From Lepraria neglecta (Eukaryota; Ascomycota; Lecanoromycetes; Lecanorales; Stereocaulaceae): 64,000 nucleotides of DNA. A model generated the notes under the pieces. It made no database searches. It was not told where the DNA came from and saw only the letters and a list, made by a program, of their open reading frames with translations. The stretch lies in the NCBI GenBank assembly GCA_033220425.1, contig CM065648.1:1364001-1428000 (forward strand). Direction: 5' to 3'. The translations under genes were made by a program, and so were the position numbers. Shown here piece after piece: positions 44,597-55,283 of this stretch (positions are counted from its first letter, which is position 1; each line of letters opens with the position of its first letter).

Positions 44597-45145
44597 TCAG
44601 GTCCAACTTGAGTCTCCATCCGTCCCAGCCCACAAACATCCTCCTATACCGCTGTGCCCTCCGAAAATGATACCAGGTGATATCTTCCAACTCAAGATAC
44701 GAAGTGGTTCTTGCTTTTCAAGCTCGACCAGGTTCTGATGCCTCATCCTCGCAACATCGATAGCCTCCCTCCTCCGAGGACCCCTTAGCCAACCTTGTCT
44801 TTCGAGCCACGTATCTAGCGTTGCACGAACTAGGTGGCCTAGACGGCCTTCGGCCTTCTCTTTCTGAAGCAGTATGCCATGGTCTCTGAGGTATTTGAAT
44901 GATATCTGCCAAAAGCCGCGAGACACTCGAGCTAAGTTTTCCATGGCTAGATCTGCCTCTACCAGCTGCTGGTGCCACCATCTTTCGTCTTGCGGCCAAT
45001 TTCTCTCAAAATCGAACGGTTCCAAGGCGTCTGGTGGATAAAAACTTTCAAAAATCATAAGCCAAATGTCAGGTACGAAGGTGTTGGGCAATGGTGGTAT
45101 TGTTTGTGGTCGTCTAACACTGACCAGTCTTGTCAAACCATACAT
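44597..45145 (-). CDS. F-box-like small protein
   Basis: The ATG at 45145 begins MYGLTRLVSVRR and leads to PNTFVPDIWLMIFESFYPPD, an F-box-like helix start, then an acidic/aromatic stretch (FERNWPQDERWWHQQL), NLARVSRGFWQISFKYLRDHGILL and a basic tail. Length 182 aa, no intron evident. The pattern of helix followed by short motif repeats suits a short fungal F-box-like protein. Its 3' end, after LRILSWK, looks less conserved, so a small intron or shift near 44690 is possible. Confidence 0.5.
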   Translation of the reverse strand: MYGLTRLVSVRRPQTIPPLPNTFVPDIWLMIFESFYPPDALEPFDFERNWPQDERWWHQQLVEADLAMENLARVSRGFWQISFKYLRDHGILLQKEKAEGRLGHLVRATLDTWLERQGWLRGPRRREAIDVARMRHQNLVELEKQEPLRILSWKISPGIIFGGHSGIGGCLWAGTDGDSSWT

Positions 45146-45553
45146 CGGGAGGATTTAGTCATATTTGAACCCGCGAATAGGAGGACAACCGCAGTCAATA
45201 TCACGGAAGAGCATAGAGCGAATCACAGCAGGCACCCACACGTGCCTGACTGGCAAACCTAAATCCATTCTGCAAAGCAAGCATCGCACTACAATATGAA
45301 TTGATTGCCTTATGCATTCGCTATCAACAGCGCAGTAAACAGGAAACGCATGCCATGTCTGCCTGTATTAGCCTTGTTCCGTCTGATCTTCATTTAATCC
45401 CACCCTCCCTGCTCTAACATCTCCTCGGTCAGATGATCAAGCGTTTCGCTGTGATAACCACCAGATCCGTGATAACGCCGCCATTTGAAAGTTCTTAACC
45501 ATGCTGATCGAGCCACACACAACACAGGATTCGGACTCCCGAACATCTAAAAT
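45146..45553. other. intergenic region
   Basis: About 400 bp between two minus-strand F-box-like genes; promoter only. Confidence 0.4.
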
Positions 45554-46030
45554 TTACATAATTCCTGTGTCAGTCTCATCCCAACGAACTGTATATTGGT
45601 ATGTGATCTTTACCATTTCTACAAAGCACATGTCTCTAGCCTTCAAGAACTCGCGCATTCGGATCACGTCTTTCCATCCCGGAATCCCCGGCTTCAAGCG
45701 CCCGCCATTCTTCTCGGCTTGGGTAATCACATGTGTCTCCAGAATCTTATCTGTGAGGTCTTTGAATAGGTGACATGTCAGTGAGACCTTGGTCATGGTG
45801 ATATCCGTCTTTTTCATCTCCCCGTCTTGGTCATAGCACCAGACGTAGTCTTTAGGGTCGTTGAAGGTCGTTGGTGGGTATGCGTCTTTGAGTACTTTAA
45901 GAAGAAGCTCGTTGGGAAGGTCTGTGAGAGGCATCGAGGCTGCAGGAAGCAAAAATAGCGCTGGCGTGTTGGATGGTGGAGGTGGGTGGTAGGTGGCGGG
46001 TGGCTCTTGACGCGCAGGGGACTGCAGCAT
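45554..46030 (-). CDS. F-box-like small protein
   Basis: ATG at 46030 gives 158 aa (or 45934, starting MPLTDLPNELLLKVLKDAY, gives 126 aa). The F-box-like segment LPNELLLKVLKDAYPPTTF is followed by VSLTCHLFKDLTDKILETHV, the next conserved stretch of many fungal F-box hypotheticals. Upstream of 46030 the frame remains open without ATG. A role in SCF-dependent turnover is inference. It sits head-to-tail with the gene at 44597, and the two share a helix-plus-YPP motif (SFYPPD and DAYPPT), suggesting an old tandem duplication. Confidence 0.5.
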   Translation of the reverse strand: MLQSPARQEPPATYHPPPPSNTPALFLLPAASMPLTDLPNELLLKVLKDAYPPTTFNDPKDYVWCYDQDGEMKKTDITMTKVSLTCHLFKDLTDKILETHVITQAEKNGGRLKPGIPGWKDVIRMREFLKARDMCFVEMVKITYQYTVRWDETDTGIM

Positions 46031-47696
46031 TCTATCAGCGAATGAGAAGTAAGAACGGAAGAAAGGAGAAAATACTGCGTTGGATGATGCCAGCGAACGG
46101 GCGTTGCTGTGGTTGTTGTTCGAAATGCTGCATTTAAGCCGAAGAAAGCAAAACAGAACAAAATACAAAAGCTTGTTTAGACACGTGTCTAGCTCGCCGG
46201 CATTAGATTCTGCTGTCTTAAGAAGGCCGAATTGCTATTATTGATAACCTTCTGCGTGTCTGTACCGGGGGAGGGTGGATGTACACCCGGTTTTCAGTCT
46301 CCCTACCAGGACATTGGTGCAAATCAACGGCTAAATACTTCATTGTGCTGACTACTTGCATGGACGTTGCTCAATTCGAAACATATCTTTGTCGAGTTCT
46401 GTTCATGTCATTCGAACGTTGCCATATCCCATTCCCACTCGTTTAACCACGGCCAATCTCCACAGCTTTAGGAAGACTACAAATGAATAAAGCTAGGTTT
46501 CCATAACCAAGCTAGAATAAAATCCAAGGCTTGCAGATTGAGCTCTTTTGGGTGGAAAGGTTGGTTTGCTAATAGATAAAGAGCTGTGAAGGTGCATGCA
46601 GAGTATTCACCCAGATCGCCTAGCCCAGAAGACGATGGTGCTTCACTAGCAAGCGCTGAGTTCCATGAGAAATGTGGGAAGAAAGATGGAGTCAGGCCCG
46701 TTACCATTAGAAAATGACGAGGCTAGCATATGACGAATGAGACCAGAGTTGTATGACAAAGTTGGCAAATTCGAATTCCGCGAGGCTGACAGATGACAAA
46801 GGATGCTGGGACTGCACCACAACATTTGAGATTTTCCAACGCTCACAGATGGTAAAGGGGATTGGAATTGCACCACAACTTTGGCACATTCGAAACTTTG
46901 CGAAGCTCGCAAATGAGGAAAGAAAGTGGAACTGTAGTACAATTTTGGCACATTTGAAACTTCCGGAGGTTCGCGTAAGACGAAAAGAGATTGGGCTTGT
47001 ACCACAATCCTGATAGGTTCACCCGAACACTACTGGAATCCCACGTATCCAGCTCCTTGCCTAGTAACACGCCCTAAAAAGCTCACTGATGAAACATGAA
47101 TCCCTGAACAACTTTCTTGCAAAGACCCCTATTCTAGTCTTATTCTGTCTACCTACGACAGGCTGCGAGCGAGGTTCCGCATATTTGACGCCCAGCGAAA
47201 AGCCTCTCAGGCGAATAAGGAGGTCGTAATCCGTGGTATGCCTGGTGGAGAAGGGGCTGGTTCTCGCGCACGCTGTGAGATTTCCCTGATCGATGGTGGC
47301 TCAAGATGAGAGCTATTGTCCGGGCTTCCATAATGCAGCCCAGCCGGACTCGTGGAGACGTGCAACAGTGGTGAGGGACTGTAGGCGTTAGACGCATTGA
47401 GGTGGTCGGGCCCGCTGACCCTGAAGGGCTCGAAGGAGGATATAGCGATGCTGGAATTGGTTGATTGTAAGGATTGGTTGTCATATTCCGTTGTTACTGG
47501 TCGATATTCGAGATCAGAAGGCTGCGCATTGACCAGGGAGTCTGAACCTCGCCCCCTTCACCGTACCCAGCAAGCTGTGCAGTATCCTTGCTGACATTCT
47601 TGGCACAGAATTGTCAGCGAGCTGAGTAGGCTTTTGCTGTGGCCGTTTTCGGGGACACAAGCGACTGTTCGTACCGAGTAATCCTCGCAGGATCCT
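46031..47696. other. 1.7 kb intergenic region with tandem repeats
   Basis: Holds the repeat array at 46690-47020. No frame with protein-like sequence; minus-strand frames at 46646-47070 are by-products of the repeats. Confidence 0.45.
46690..47020. repeat. diverged tandem repeat, about 5 units of 62 bp
   Basis: A motif of the form TG(C/T)ACCACAA recurs at about 46751, 46814, 46870, 46934 and 46999, each embedded in blocks sharing TTTGGCACATTCGAAAC- and GAGGCTGACAGATG-like segments. Spacings are 56 to 65 bp. Units have diverged considerably. Confidence 0.65.
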
Positions 47697-49250
47697 TCAA
47701 CCAAGCCCAGAACTCAGGCCAAACAGTCCGAAGTCGATGTAAGGAATGGTGATCACGACAGAACTCACAAACGCGATTGGAGAGGCGACGAAAACTAGAA
47801 TAGCAAGAATATATCTAAAGCCAGCCAGATGTTTGCCAATGTAATAGCGACATCTGCGAATCAGAGTGGTTCCATTGCAGTCGGAACTTCCGGTCAGCCG
47901 CAGGAAGATTTCGTTCCGCAAGTGCTCTGGAGCCCACTGAGACTCGATCATGTCCACTAGGCATTGCAAAATTGTGAAACCCAAGTAGAACATGATAAGG
48001 ATTTCTATGGCCGAAATATCATTCTGCTCCTTCGTCTCGGGAGCCGAGATGACATCATCGAAGAGTAACGCTTGGAGTTTCGAATATTGCTGAAAAGGAA
48101 TGTTGTCCACATTGAGATCAGCGCAAGTATCTATGCATTGGCACTCCTGGTACTTGTCCTTGGAAAAGAGCACAAGATCACTCCTATACAACGCATCAAA
48201 TGTACAACCCTTTAATGAGTCTGTCTGCCAAAGTGACACTTGGAAAGGTATGACGAACGGGGTCACACCTTCACTGTATATACCACACTTGGAATAAGAC
48301 CGCTGATAATTAGAGCGCCCCACAAAGCGACAGCGAGTCGGAGGTTCTTGCCTCGTTCACTCCGAAGTATCTGCTCCAAAATTCGGAGTTAGAACTTTCT
48401 TAACAAACAAACAGTACATCGTGAGACATCCCTGGGGAGCACGTTAAATGCCATAATCCCATTTTGCTGCCCCAAGTTGTATTTCAACTCCAATCGCGAT
48501 AACAAATATGCAGGGATAGCTCCGAAAAAACTTGCGTCGGACCATAGAAGGATCGGCGTCACCGTGATCGCTCCGGCTGAAAGTATAGGATATATGCCCG
48601 TCAAATCGACATCGCCGAACCACTCAGATTGGTCAAGATGCTTGGCCCAGTCGTTTGGGTGCTTGAAGATAGAATGATATCGATAACGATTATACGGCGA
48701 ATCAGTTTGTTGTGTACCTTTCTGCCCTGTATGCTGTGGAACTTACACAAAAAGAGCAAATGCACGTATAGCAGCAGAGCTTGAATATGTCATAGTAACG
48801 CCTAGCGCCACTCCAGAGAGCCATATCCTCTTGCGGACTATGAGGGTAAAATAAAGGAGGCAATAATAGAGAAGTCGTTTGAGAAAGCCGTATTGACCTA
48901 AAGGATATGTTTTAGCAAAAGGAGACGACAATCTAATACTTTATTCGTGCTTATCACTGATCGCGTAAGCACACTTGTGGGAGTGTAAATGTGATTTCTG
49001 AGAAGAACTGTCCAATAGCTGGGGCGAGTATAGAAGTATTGGTGAGGCTATGATTGACAGGAAGGAAGCCGAAGGTGTGCTCTAACTGCACGGGATTCAT
49101 ATCGCCAAATTGACTAAGAGGTTGTTCTGCAGCTTGGTCCATAGCCTGAATGATCAGCTCAACAAGGGTCGCGTTAGCGGAGGATTTTATCTTATTGGGC
49201 GTCTCGGAGACGATCAGATAGGCTGGAAAGATATCTTCGGAAGCCAATAT
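47697..49250 (-). CDS. multi-pass membrane protein (5' end unresolved)
   Basis: A chain of phased exons on the minus strand: 48973-49250, 48749-48932, 48428-48661, 48289-48373 and 47697-48238, with introns of 40-87 nt. The exon 4/5 junction is the least certain. The product has an extracellular-like region with N-x-S/T sites (NHSLTNTS), then a first helix pair around RLLYYCLLYFTLIV and RIWLSGVALGVTMTY, a further helix in YPILSAGAITVTPILLW, then LRLAVALWGALIISGLI, ISAIEILIMFYLGFTILQCLV and a long C-terminal hydrophobic block (FRYILAILVFVASPIAFV). The gene is of a type common in filamentous fungi without known function. The real start lies upstream, perhaps in the hydrophobic frame near 49697-50011 (LYRWNVLAGICIALAILVV), but intervening exons could not be settled. 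Confidence 0.5.
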
Positions 49251-49944
49251 CTGAAGAATTCAAACTTCGCCAGACGAGATTTAAGAGCGTTTTGCCTATA
49301 AGCTGAGTTGAATGTATGCGGTTTATAAAAGGTCAGGAGCTGAAGGTATAAGTTTGAATAGGAAAGGGGACTTTTGAATATGCCAAATTAGTGTTTCAAT
49401 TCCAGCTTCTTCTGACGTTCGTGCGGGTATATATAGAGCAGTGGCACCAATCATTACATTATCCACAAAGCGAAATGGTGATAACGGCCGTATCGAGAAT
49501 TGCGAAAGACATGTGAGTAAAGGCAATACTTATCAAGTCTGGACATGCCGCTTGACGTAGTAATTCTTCCTGTGCCCCCTAAACCCCGCCAGATGTCCGG
49601 AAACAAAATTCTTGCATCCGAGCTGCACAAAACTGCAAGGTCATGTTGTTTTCGTCTTACATGACACAAAACAAGGGTCTGTTGTAGCGTAGTCATCTAT
49701 TTCTGAGACCTTAAGTGAGGATCGTCGTTTGATAGGAATGCCGCTATCCGCGAGCAGGAGGCAACCAACTTGCAGGGTCGTCTAAATCTTGGTAGTGAAA
49801 GCATTGAGCACAAGCCCAAAAAAATCTGCACCAAAGAGCTGAATGTTCCCCTCGGAATCCATGAGACAACCAAGATTGCGAGCGCGATGCAAATTCCTGC
49901 AAGGACATTCCAACGGTATAAATTGGAGAGTGAAGGGGAGTGGA

Positions 49945-50165
49945 TAGCCAGGGTGAATGGCCAGGGTGAATGGCCCCCAAAAAATGTATGGTCAAGGTGA
50001 ATGGCTAACAAAACGAATGGTTAAGATAAATGGTATTTTTTAATAATTAGGGTAAATAATTAAGAAGGAGAATAGTCAAAATGAATGTGTGGGCGAATAC
50101 TTATTGTGATTGACCAAGAAGGTGAATGGTCAAGATGAATGTGTGGGTGAACAGTTAAGGTGCAT
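49945..50165. repeat. short degenerate tandem repeat (GGTGAATGG-type)
   Basis: The core GGTCAAGGTGAATGG and variants (CAGGGTGAATGG, GGTTAAGATAAATGG, GTCAAAATGAATG) recur about ten times with drifted spacing of 12-20 bp and long AT-rich interruptions. It resembles a decaying minisatellite upstream of the membrane gene. Confidence 0.6.
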
Positions 50166-50889
50166 TGAGATGTGCTTGTAGAGTTGCAAGTACACGAGTG
50201 GCTTTTTCTTGACGATTATGACCACATCTCGATCGCCGATATCGTGCAACTTCGGACTCCAGAGAATGGAGTATGGATCCTTTACGTGCGTATGCCAGCC
50301 CCTCCTGTGCAGGTGAATGTCAAATGTAAGCTACTAGTATGCCAAGTCAGCTGTGATGGCTGACTGGGTGGGAAGATCACCTACTGGTAATAACCGTTTC
50401 ATCATGCAGATGCTGCTCAAAACGAGCCTTCGGAATCCCGGAAGGCATGCACATTGCCGCGATAGCTGCAACGAGGTAGATTGGAGGGCTCAGGTGATCA
50501 GAAGATGGAGGTGGGATGGATGTCCCATGTATTAGGGTTTCAAGCTGACCCGTGGCAGTCCCCCATGCAGGCCCCTGCGCAGGTCCATTATCATATGACG
50601 TGGTCAATTTGATAAGACTAAGTCTTGAATTGACTGTTCTCCGAAGGATATTGGGCCAACGTATTCATCAATTATTGCGGCTTGATAATGATGTCGTCAA
50701 TCTTTGACGAGTGTGGAGCCGTTATTCTCGTCAATTCAATGCTCCACCAAAGCGCAGGAGAGGACGATGGATGCTCCTCCAAAAGCTAAAATACGGAAAG
50801 GGTATCGCAAACTTGCGGCTTAGTGGGACTGCCATGGGGAGTGCCCATTATCTCCATTACTACCTTCCATTACCCTTACAGAAACTCGA
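50166..50889. other. intergenic region
   Basis: About 720 bp with no supported gene; contains the 3' flank of the RING/TRAF gene. Confidence 0.4.
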
Positions 50890-52194
50890 TCAAAGCTTGG
50901 TGTCCTGCCTAGTAGAATCGCTAAGTCGCCGAACGGGTAGCTCCACGCTTCCGCTTGAGCCACCAGCATCGGTGGAAGACCCAAGACCGTCTCCAGAGCT
51001 CTGCGCTCTTACTATTGCCACTCGCTGTTGGTTCTGCAGTCTTGCACTCATGAGCCAATGCAATTGCATACGCATACTTCCAATTACTGCATTCGCGTGG
51101 GAGAGGTCTTCCTTGATCCGAAGGCTCTCGTTCATCACCATCATGCTAGCTTTAGCGTCAACTTCTGAGACAGCTGCAGACACGCGATTTACTTCCTCTC
51201 GAAGAGACTCATGAAGACACAAGAGATGGTGTGCTGTAGAGTCGAATGGACCAGTGTCAGAATCTGCTGCTGAGGATGATGGGGCATCGATGAGGTTGGC
51301 AGATGGACTGAGAGTCTCTTGGATTGTCGAGAGAGAGGTTTCGAGGATGGAATTCTTGTGGCGGAGGTGCTTGAGAGCGGCCTCATGAGCTTCTAGTCGT
51401 TCATTTTGCATCCTCAGGAAGGGAACAAGCTTTGCCAAAGGGCACATCTTCAGGTGCTCATCTAGAGTCTCGCGTATCGCAACAAAATCACACCCATACT
51501 CCGCTGCGTTGCATGGGAAATTGGCGTCTGGACAACATTCGATATGACCCTCGAGGTCCCGAAGAAGCACTTGAGCATTGCAGTCAGGGCAAGAGGCTTT
51601 GCCCACCTCGCAATGGCGCGACCGATGTATCTCCAGGTCTCTTTCCATGAACGAGCTTTCACAGTCCTCGCATTTCATCACACTGTGGAGGCATCTTTGC
51701 TCATCGAGGTCTTTCCGTAGCACCGTCAATAGACAACTTTCCGAAGGGCATTTGACTTCTGCGTATGCACAGTATTTATTCACATGGTCCTGTATATCTC
51801 CCCTAGCTTTTACTTCGGGGCATCCCAAACATTCTAGGGGACATTTGACGCGTAGGTCATCTAGGATATGGCTTAGAATCTTTGGCACTGGCGTAATTGC
51901 TCGGTTTTCTATCCTTCTCCGGCAGGATGGGCAAGTGATTGAGTATACTCTTGAATCTCGATCTTGGTGGGACATGGCATCGTTGACGCAGCGTTGGCAG
52001 AATACGTGCTCGCATTCGAGCCTGACTGGATACACGAACGGCGAATGGCAGATAGCACACATAAGATTGTGGTCGTAGGAGTCGACATATTCTAGGGCGC
52101 GTAGGTCGACAGGATTGACTTGGGGTCTTTGTAGAGTAGCGTCCGCTTGGAGGAAGGAGGGTCGGCCGGGAGAGGAAGAGGTTGGAGTCGCCAT
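50890..52194 (-). CDS. RING and TRAF-type zinc-finger protein (putative E3 ligase)
   Basis: Single exon, ATG at 52194, 434 aa. A RING finger at about residues 46-92 shows CAICHSPF, CEHVFCQRC and CPSCRRR in the right spacing. It is followed by TRAF-type zinc fingers with repeated Cys/His pairs (CPLECLGCPEV, HVNKYCAYAEVKCP, HSVMKCEDCESSF, HRSRHCEVGKASCPDC, HIECCPDANFPC, HLKMCPLAKLVP) up to about residue 260, then a coiled coil (around FLRMQNERLEAHEAALKHL) and a Ser-rich tail with REEVNRVSAAVSEVDAKA. In this family RING domains recruit E2 enzymes and the TRAF fingers bind partners; fungal members with a TRAF tail resemble animal TRAFs only in the finger region. Targets are unknown. Confidence 0.85.
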   Translation of the reverse strand: MATPTSSSPGRPSFLQADATLQRPQVNPVDLRALEYVDSYDHNLMCAICHSPFVYPVRLECEHVFCQRCVNDAMSHQDRDSRVYSITCPSCRRRIENRAITPVPKILSHILDDLRVKCPLECLGCPEVKARGDIQDHVNKYCAYAEVKCPSESCLLTVLRKDLDEQRCLHSVMKCEDCESSFMERDLEIHRSRHCEVGKASCPDCNAQVLLRDLEGHIECCPDANFPCNAAEYGCDFVAIRETLDEHLKMCPLAKLVPFLRMQNERLEAHEAALKHLRHKNSILETSLSTIQETLSPSANLIDAPSSSAADSDTGPFDSTAHHLLCLHESLREEVNRVSAAVSEVDAKASMMVMNESLRIKEDLSHANAVIGSMRMQLHWLMSARLQNQQRVAIVRAQSSGDGLGSSTDAGGSSGSVELPVRRLSDSTRQDTKL

Positions 52195-52420
52195 GTCGAG
52201 TAGGTGTCAATTAGAAGGTTCTGGTGGGTCAATTCGATGTGTGCCTCACTATCTCACATTCATGCAAGCCTCTGCCTTTTTTATGTTGCCATGGGCTTAA
52301 GACGTAGGAATCGCAGGAATCTAAAGAGCGAAGGGTTGATGTCCCTTGCTCGGCACTTGAAGTTGCCCCGAAAAGCCCCCGAATTCTGGGTTAGAGTAGT
52401 GCCCGGAAACTTAGCACGTC

Positions 52421-52474
52421 GCGTAGTATGTAGGTGAATTACTTCTTGCGGCAAAGCGTGCCGTATCCGGCTAG
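52421..52474 (+). repeat. dispersed repeat block X, copy A
   Basis: GCGTAGTATG...GGTGAATTACTTCTT followed by a CGGCAAAGCGTGCC-like and TATCCGGCTA string closely matches 56849-56904 in the same orientation. Confidence 0.7.
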
Positions 52475-52645
52475 CCTCGACCCCGCCGCCCTTTACCTCG
52501 GGTTTTAGCTGCCGTTATAACTCTTAGATACTCCCTCCCCGTCAGTATAAATATACCTCTATACCCTGCTCTTCTTATAATCTAGTTAATATCCGCGAGC
52601 CAGCCAAGATTTTGCCAAGCCTTCCATTACACCGGGCTATCTAAC

Positions 52646-52734
52646 GCGTAAAACGGCGTTCTCACTTGTTATTTCTAGTGCCTGAAATGTAGAAGCGATC
52701 TAACGGTATTGACCGGTAATTTTCGAAACGATTC
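52646..52734 (+). repeat. dispersed repeat block Y, copy A
   Basis: From AAAACGGCGTTCTCACTT through TTTCTAGTGCCTGAAATG to AGAAGCGATCTAACGGTATT and a following TTTTCGAAACGATT, this segment matches 56590-56799 in inverted orientation, with the copy there carrying a 111-bp insertion. Confidence 0.7.
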
Positions 52735-52813
52735 ATTTTCTACTACGGTCTTTCGTGCATTTCACACCGTGACGCGGCCTACATGACCTCGCTTTCACTT
52801 TTACCTGCTCCTC

Positions 52814-55283
52814 ATGAAATTCTCTCGCATATGCGCAAGAATGAGGCAGTCACAGCCATGTCGAGATCCAGAAGACAAAAAAGTAATCGTCAAGAAATCT
52901 CATTGGATAGCACTATCACGGACCATTGTACATGTGGTGCCAGTCTCCACATCCACGATTCTCATTGCTATGAACCTGAAGGGCGTCTACCTCGGACCAT
53001 CCCTAGGCTCTGGGTCTGGACTGTGGACAACAACGTATACATTGGCGGCATTGCAGGTCGCTACTAAAGTGCAGGTACCGACAAATATCAAGCTATTCCT
53101 CCCGACTGCCATGGTGTCTAACCGCAGAAATATAGGAGCTCCTAGTAGTCGCTAGTCTGACCAAAATCGTCTTCCAAATAATTCGACATCAACTTCTTAA
53201 TGGCGATGGCTTGCCCCTCAGCCTTCTGACATCCGGGTTCTCATTCACGAAATTAAACTTTTTCTGGTCTCGATCACTCTTGATGAACCTTGGAGGGGGC
53301 CGGGCTGTTCTGTTGAGGGTTTTGATCATCGTCTACATCATCCTTCTTGGGCTGATAGCCTTGGCAGTAGCGCCAGCCAGTGCTGTCTTACTGCTGCCCA
53401 GGACCACTGTAAGTTGTGCGAGTGACCTATACCCATTTAGTATTATTTGCCAGACAGACATTGACTCCATGAAAAGAGCCAGCTAGTTTTCAACCACGAC
53501 TTCTGGTTGAATGGAACTTCCGATGACCTGTGGCCGACTAGTCTTACTTCAGCGCATAGAGGTGATCTATCTCCCTCTGAGGCGCAAGGCAACGACAGCT
53601 GCAGTCTTTCAACAAGTATTTCCAATAGTCACTGTGTATCCAAGGGCTATCCAAAAATCTACAATTATTTCAACAGCGTACCCGATTTCTTCTCCTGGGA
53701 CTGGACTTTGCTACTGCGCGAACTATCATTCCCGCGAGTGATTGGTGGCGCCGAAGCAGTCGGTTCGACGAGCCCCGAAACCTGGGCCTTTGCTCCCCAC
53801 ATTGCCACTGCGTTCCGGCAGAACCAGCTCTGGTGGGATCGCTCGTGGTTTCGCAGATTCAATGCGAACGGTCGCGCGTCGACGGTGGAGTCGCAGATGG
53901 CCGCCGTGAGAACTGTCTGCCTCTAGCAGGAGGTGGCCGTTGATACTGTTTCCATACAGCTTCCTAATCTGAAGGAATACGAATTCTATACGTATAACAT
54001 ACAATCCTCTGCTTGGACGAAAGCCGTCGCTGTATCACCGGATCTATGGAGTAAGGATGGTCAGAGCTTCATCGACCGGGAATCGGTAAAGACACAGTGG
54101 ATCGAGTACACTGCGGAAGCAGTCACAGCTGGAGTGGTCATCATGGAAGCCATGACCAACATCTCTCTGCCAACCCGCTCAATACTCGCCTGCGCAGTCG
54201 ACGCCCGCTGGGCCAAAGCCCAGAGCCAGCAGATAGACGGACCGATTTCGCCTTCGCAGGCCGCTGTTACTGCTACCGCCTTGCATCAACGCCTAGTCCA
54301 CCCAATCGAAGGCTACACCATGAACATCCCTGAGGTCAGCAGTCACGGCTTCCTCCCGGTAAATGATACCAGCTGGCGTCCTATAACCGCCAGTCTCGAC
54401 TGGCTCGAAGCCCTAACCCCGGAAGTCCCGTACATCTCCCCAACACTCAATCTCTCCACCCCAGCTTCGACGCTCGCCAACATTTTCATGAGCACGAATC
54501 ATACATCCATAGCAGCCACGAACAACACAAACGAATACATGATCGGAACGCTCTACAACTTCTTCGAAACAGTCATCTCCACTCTCGTGGCGGATGGAAT
54601 ATCTCGAGTCGGCTACGCCTCCCAGCTCGAATCGGCCACTTTTTACGCCAACGGCGCAGAATCGGCCTGCCGCAGTGACATCCTCCCGAATGTATGCCCC
54701 GGTCCGCCCCTCTCAGAAGATTTTACGATGATGCATATCAGAGGAGATCTCACAGATAGTACGCCCCTCCCTAGCATCGTTCTCCTGCAATCACCAGAAA
54801 CCCTAGAAAGCCAACCATGCTAACTATTCCCTTCTTTTTTTCACGTCAGTCTACGCTTACAACGCCAGAGAAATGACAGATTACCTGTCCATCGCCATCC
54901 TCGCTCTGTATATTGTCATCGCAATGTCGCACGCTTTGTATACCATCGCTCGAGGACGAAGCTCGCACGCATGGGAGAAGCTCGAAGATTTCGCTGCGCT
55001 GCTACTTAATTCGAGGCATGCGCCTGACGCATTCGCTAATACATGTGTTGGTGTTGAACGCGTGGGCACAAAGGCGCAGAATGCAAGGGTGGTGGTTGTT
55101 GGCGGCGGTACTGGCATTAGGATAGAGAGAGGTGGGGAGGAGGGGAAAAGGGGTAAGGTGCGAGGGAATAGGGAATTCTGGAGTGGGGAGGAGGAGGTTC
55201 AATTGCTGTTTTTGGATGAAATGAGAGGTGGGATGCCTTTGGCAAGGGTGCGGCCTGATGTTAAGTATGGGAAGATTGATTGA
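52814..55283 (+). CDS. multi-exon membrane protein with ectodomain (in-frame TAG)
   Basis: Proposed exons: 52814-53074, 53136-53408, 53483-54758 and 54850-55283 (introns 61, 74 and 91 nt). The N-terminus has a first membrane segment (VHVVPVSTSTILIAMNLKGVYLG), the family phrase GLPLSLLTSGFSFTKLNFFWS, then a second hydrophobic segment (VLLRVLIIVYIILLGLIAL), a large Cys-poor ectodomain with several N-x-S/T sites, and a C-terminal helix (YLSIAILALYIVIAMSHALY) with a basic tail (RHAPDAFANTCVGVERV). The class is common in filamentous fungi and has no known biochemical role. An in-frame TAG at 53924-53926 interrupts the ectodomain between MAAVRTVCL and QEVAVDTV; a 42-nt intron with weak donor could remove it. 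Confidence 0.6.

Larger units (their letters stand above)
52195..52813. other. intergenic region with dispersed repeat copy A
   Basis: About 620 bp; contains the copy A repeats listed separately. Between them lies low-CpG, T-rich sequence with no gene. Confidence 0.45.
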
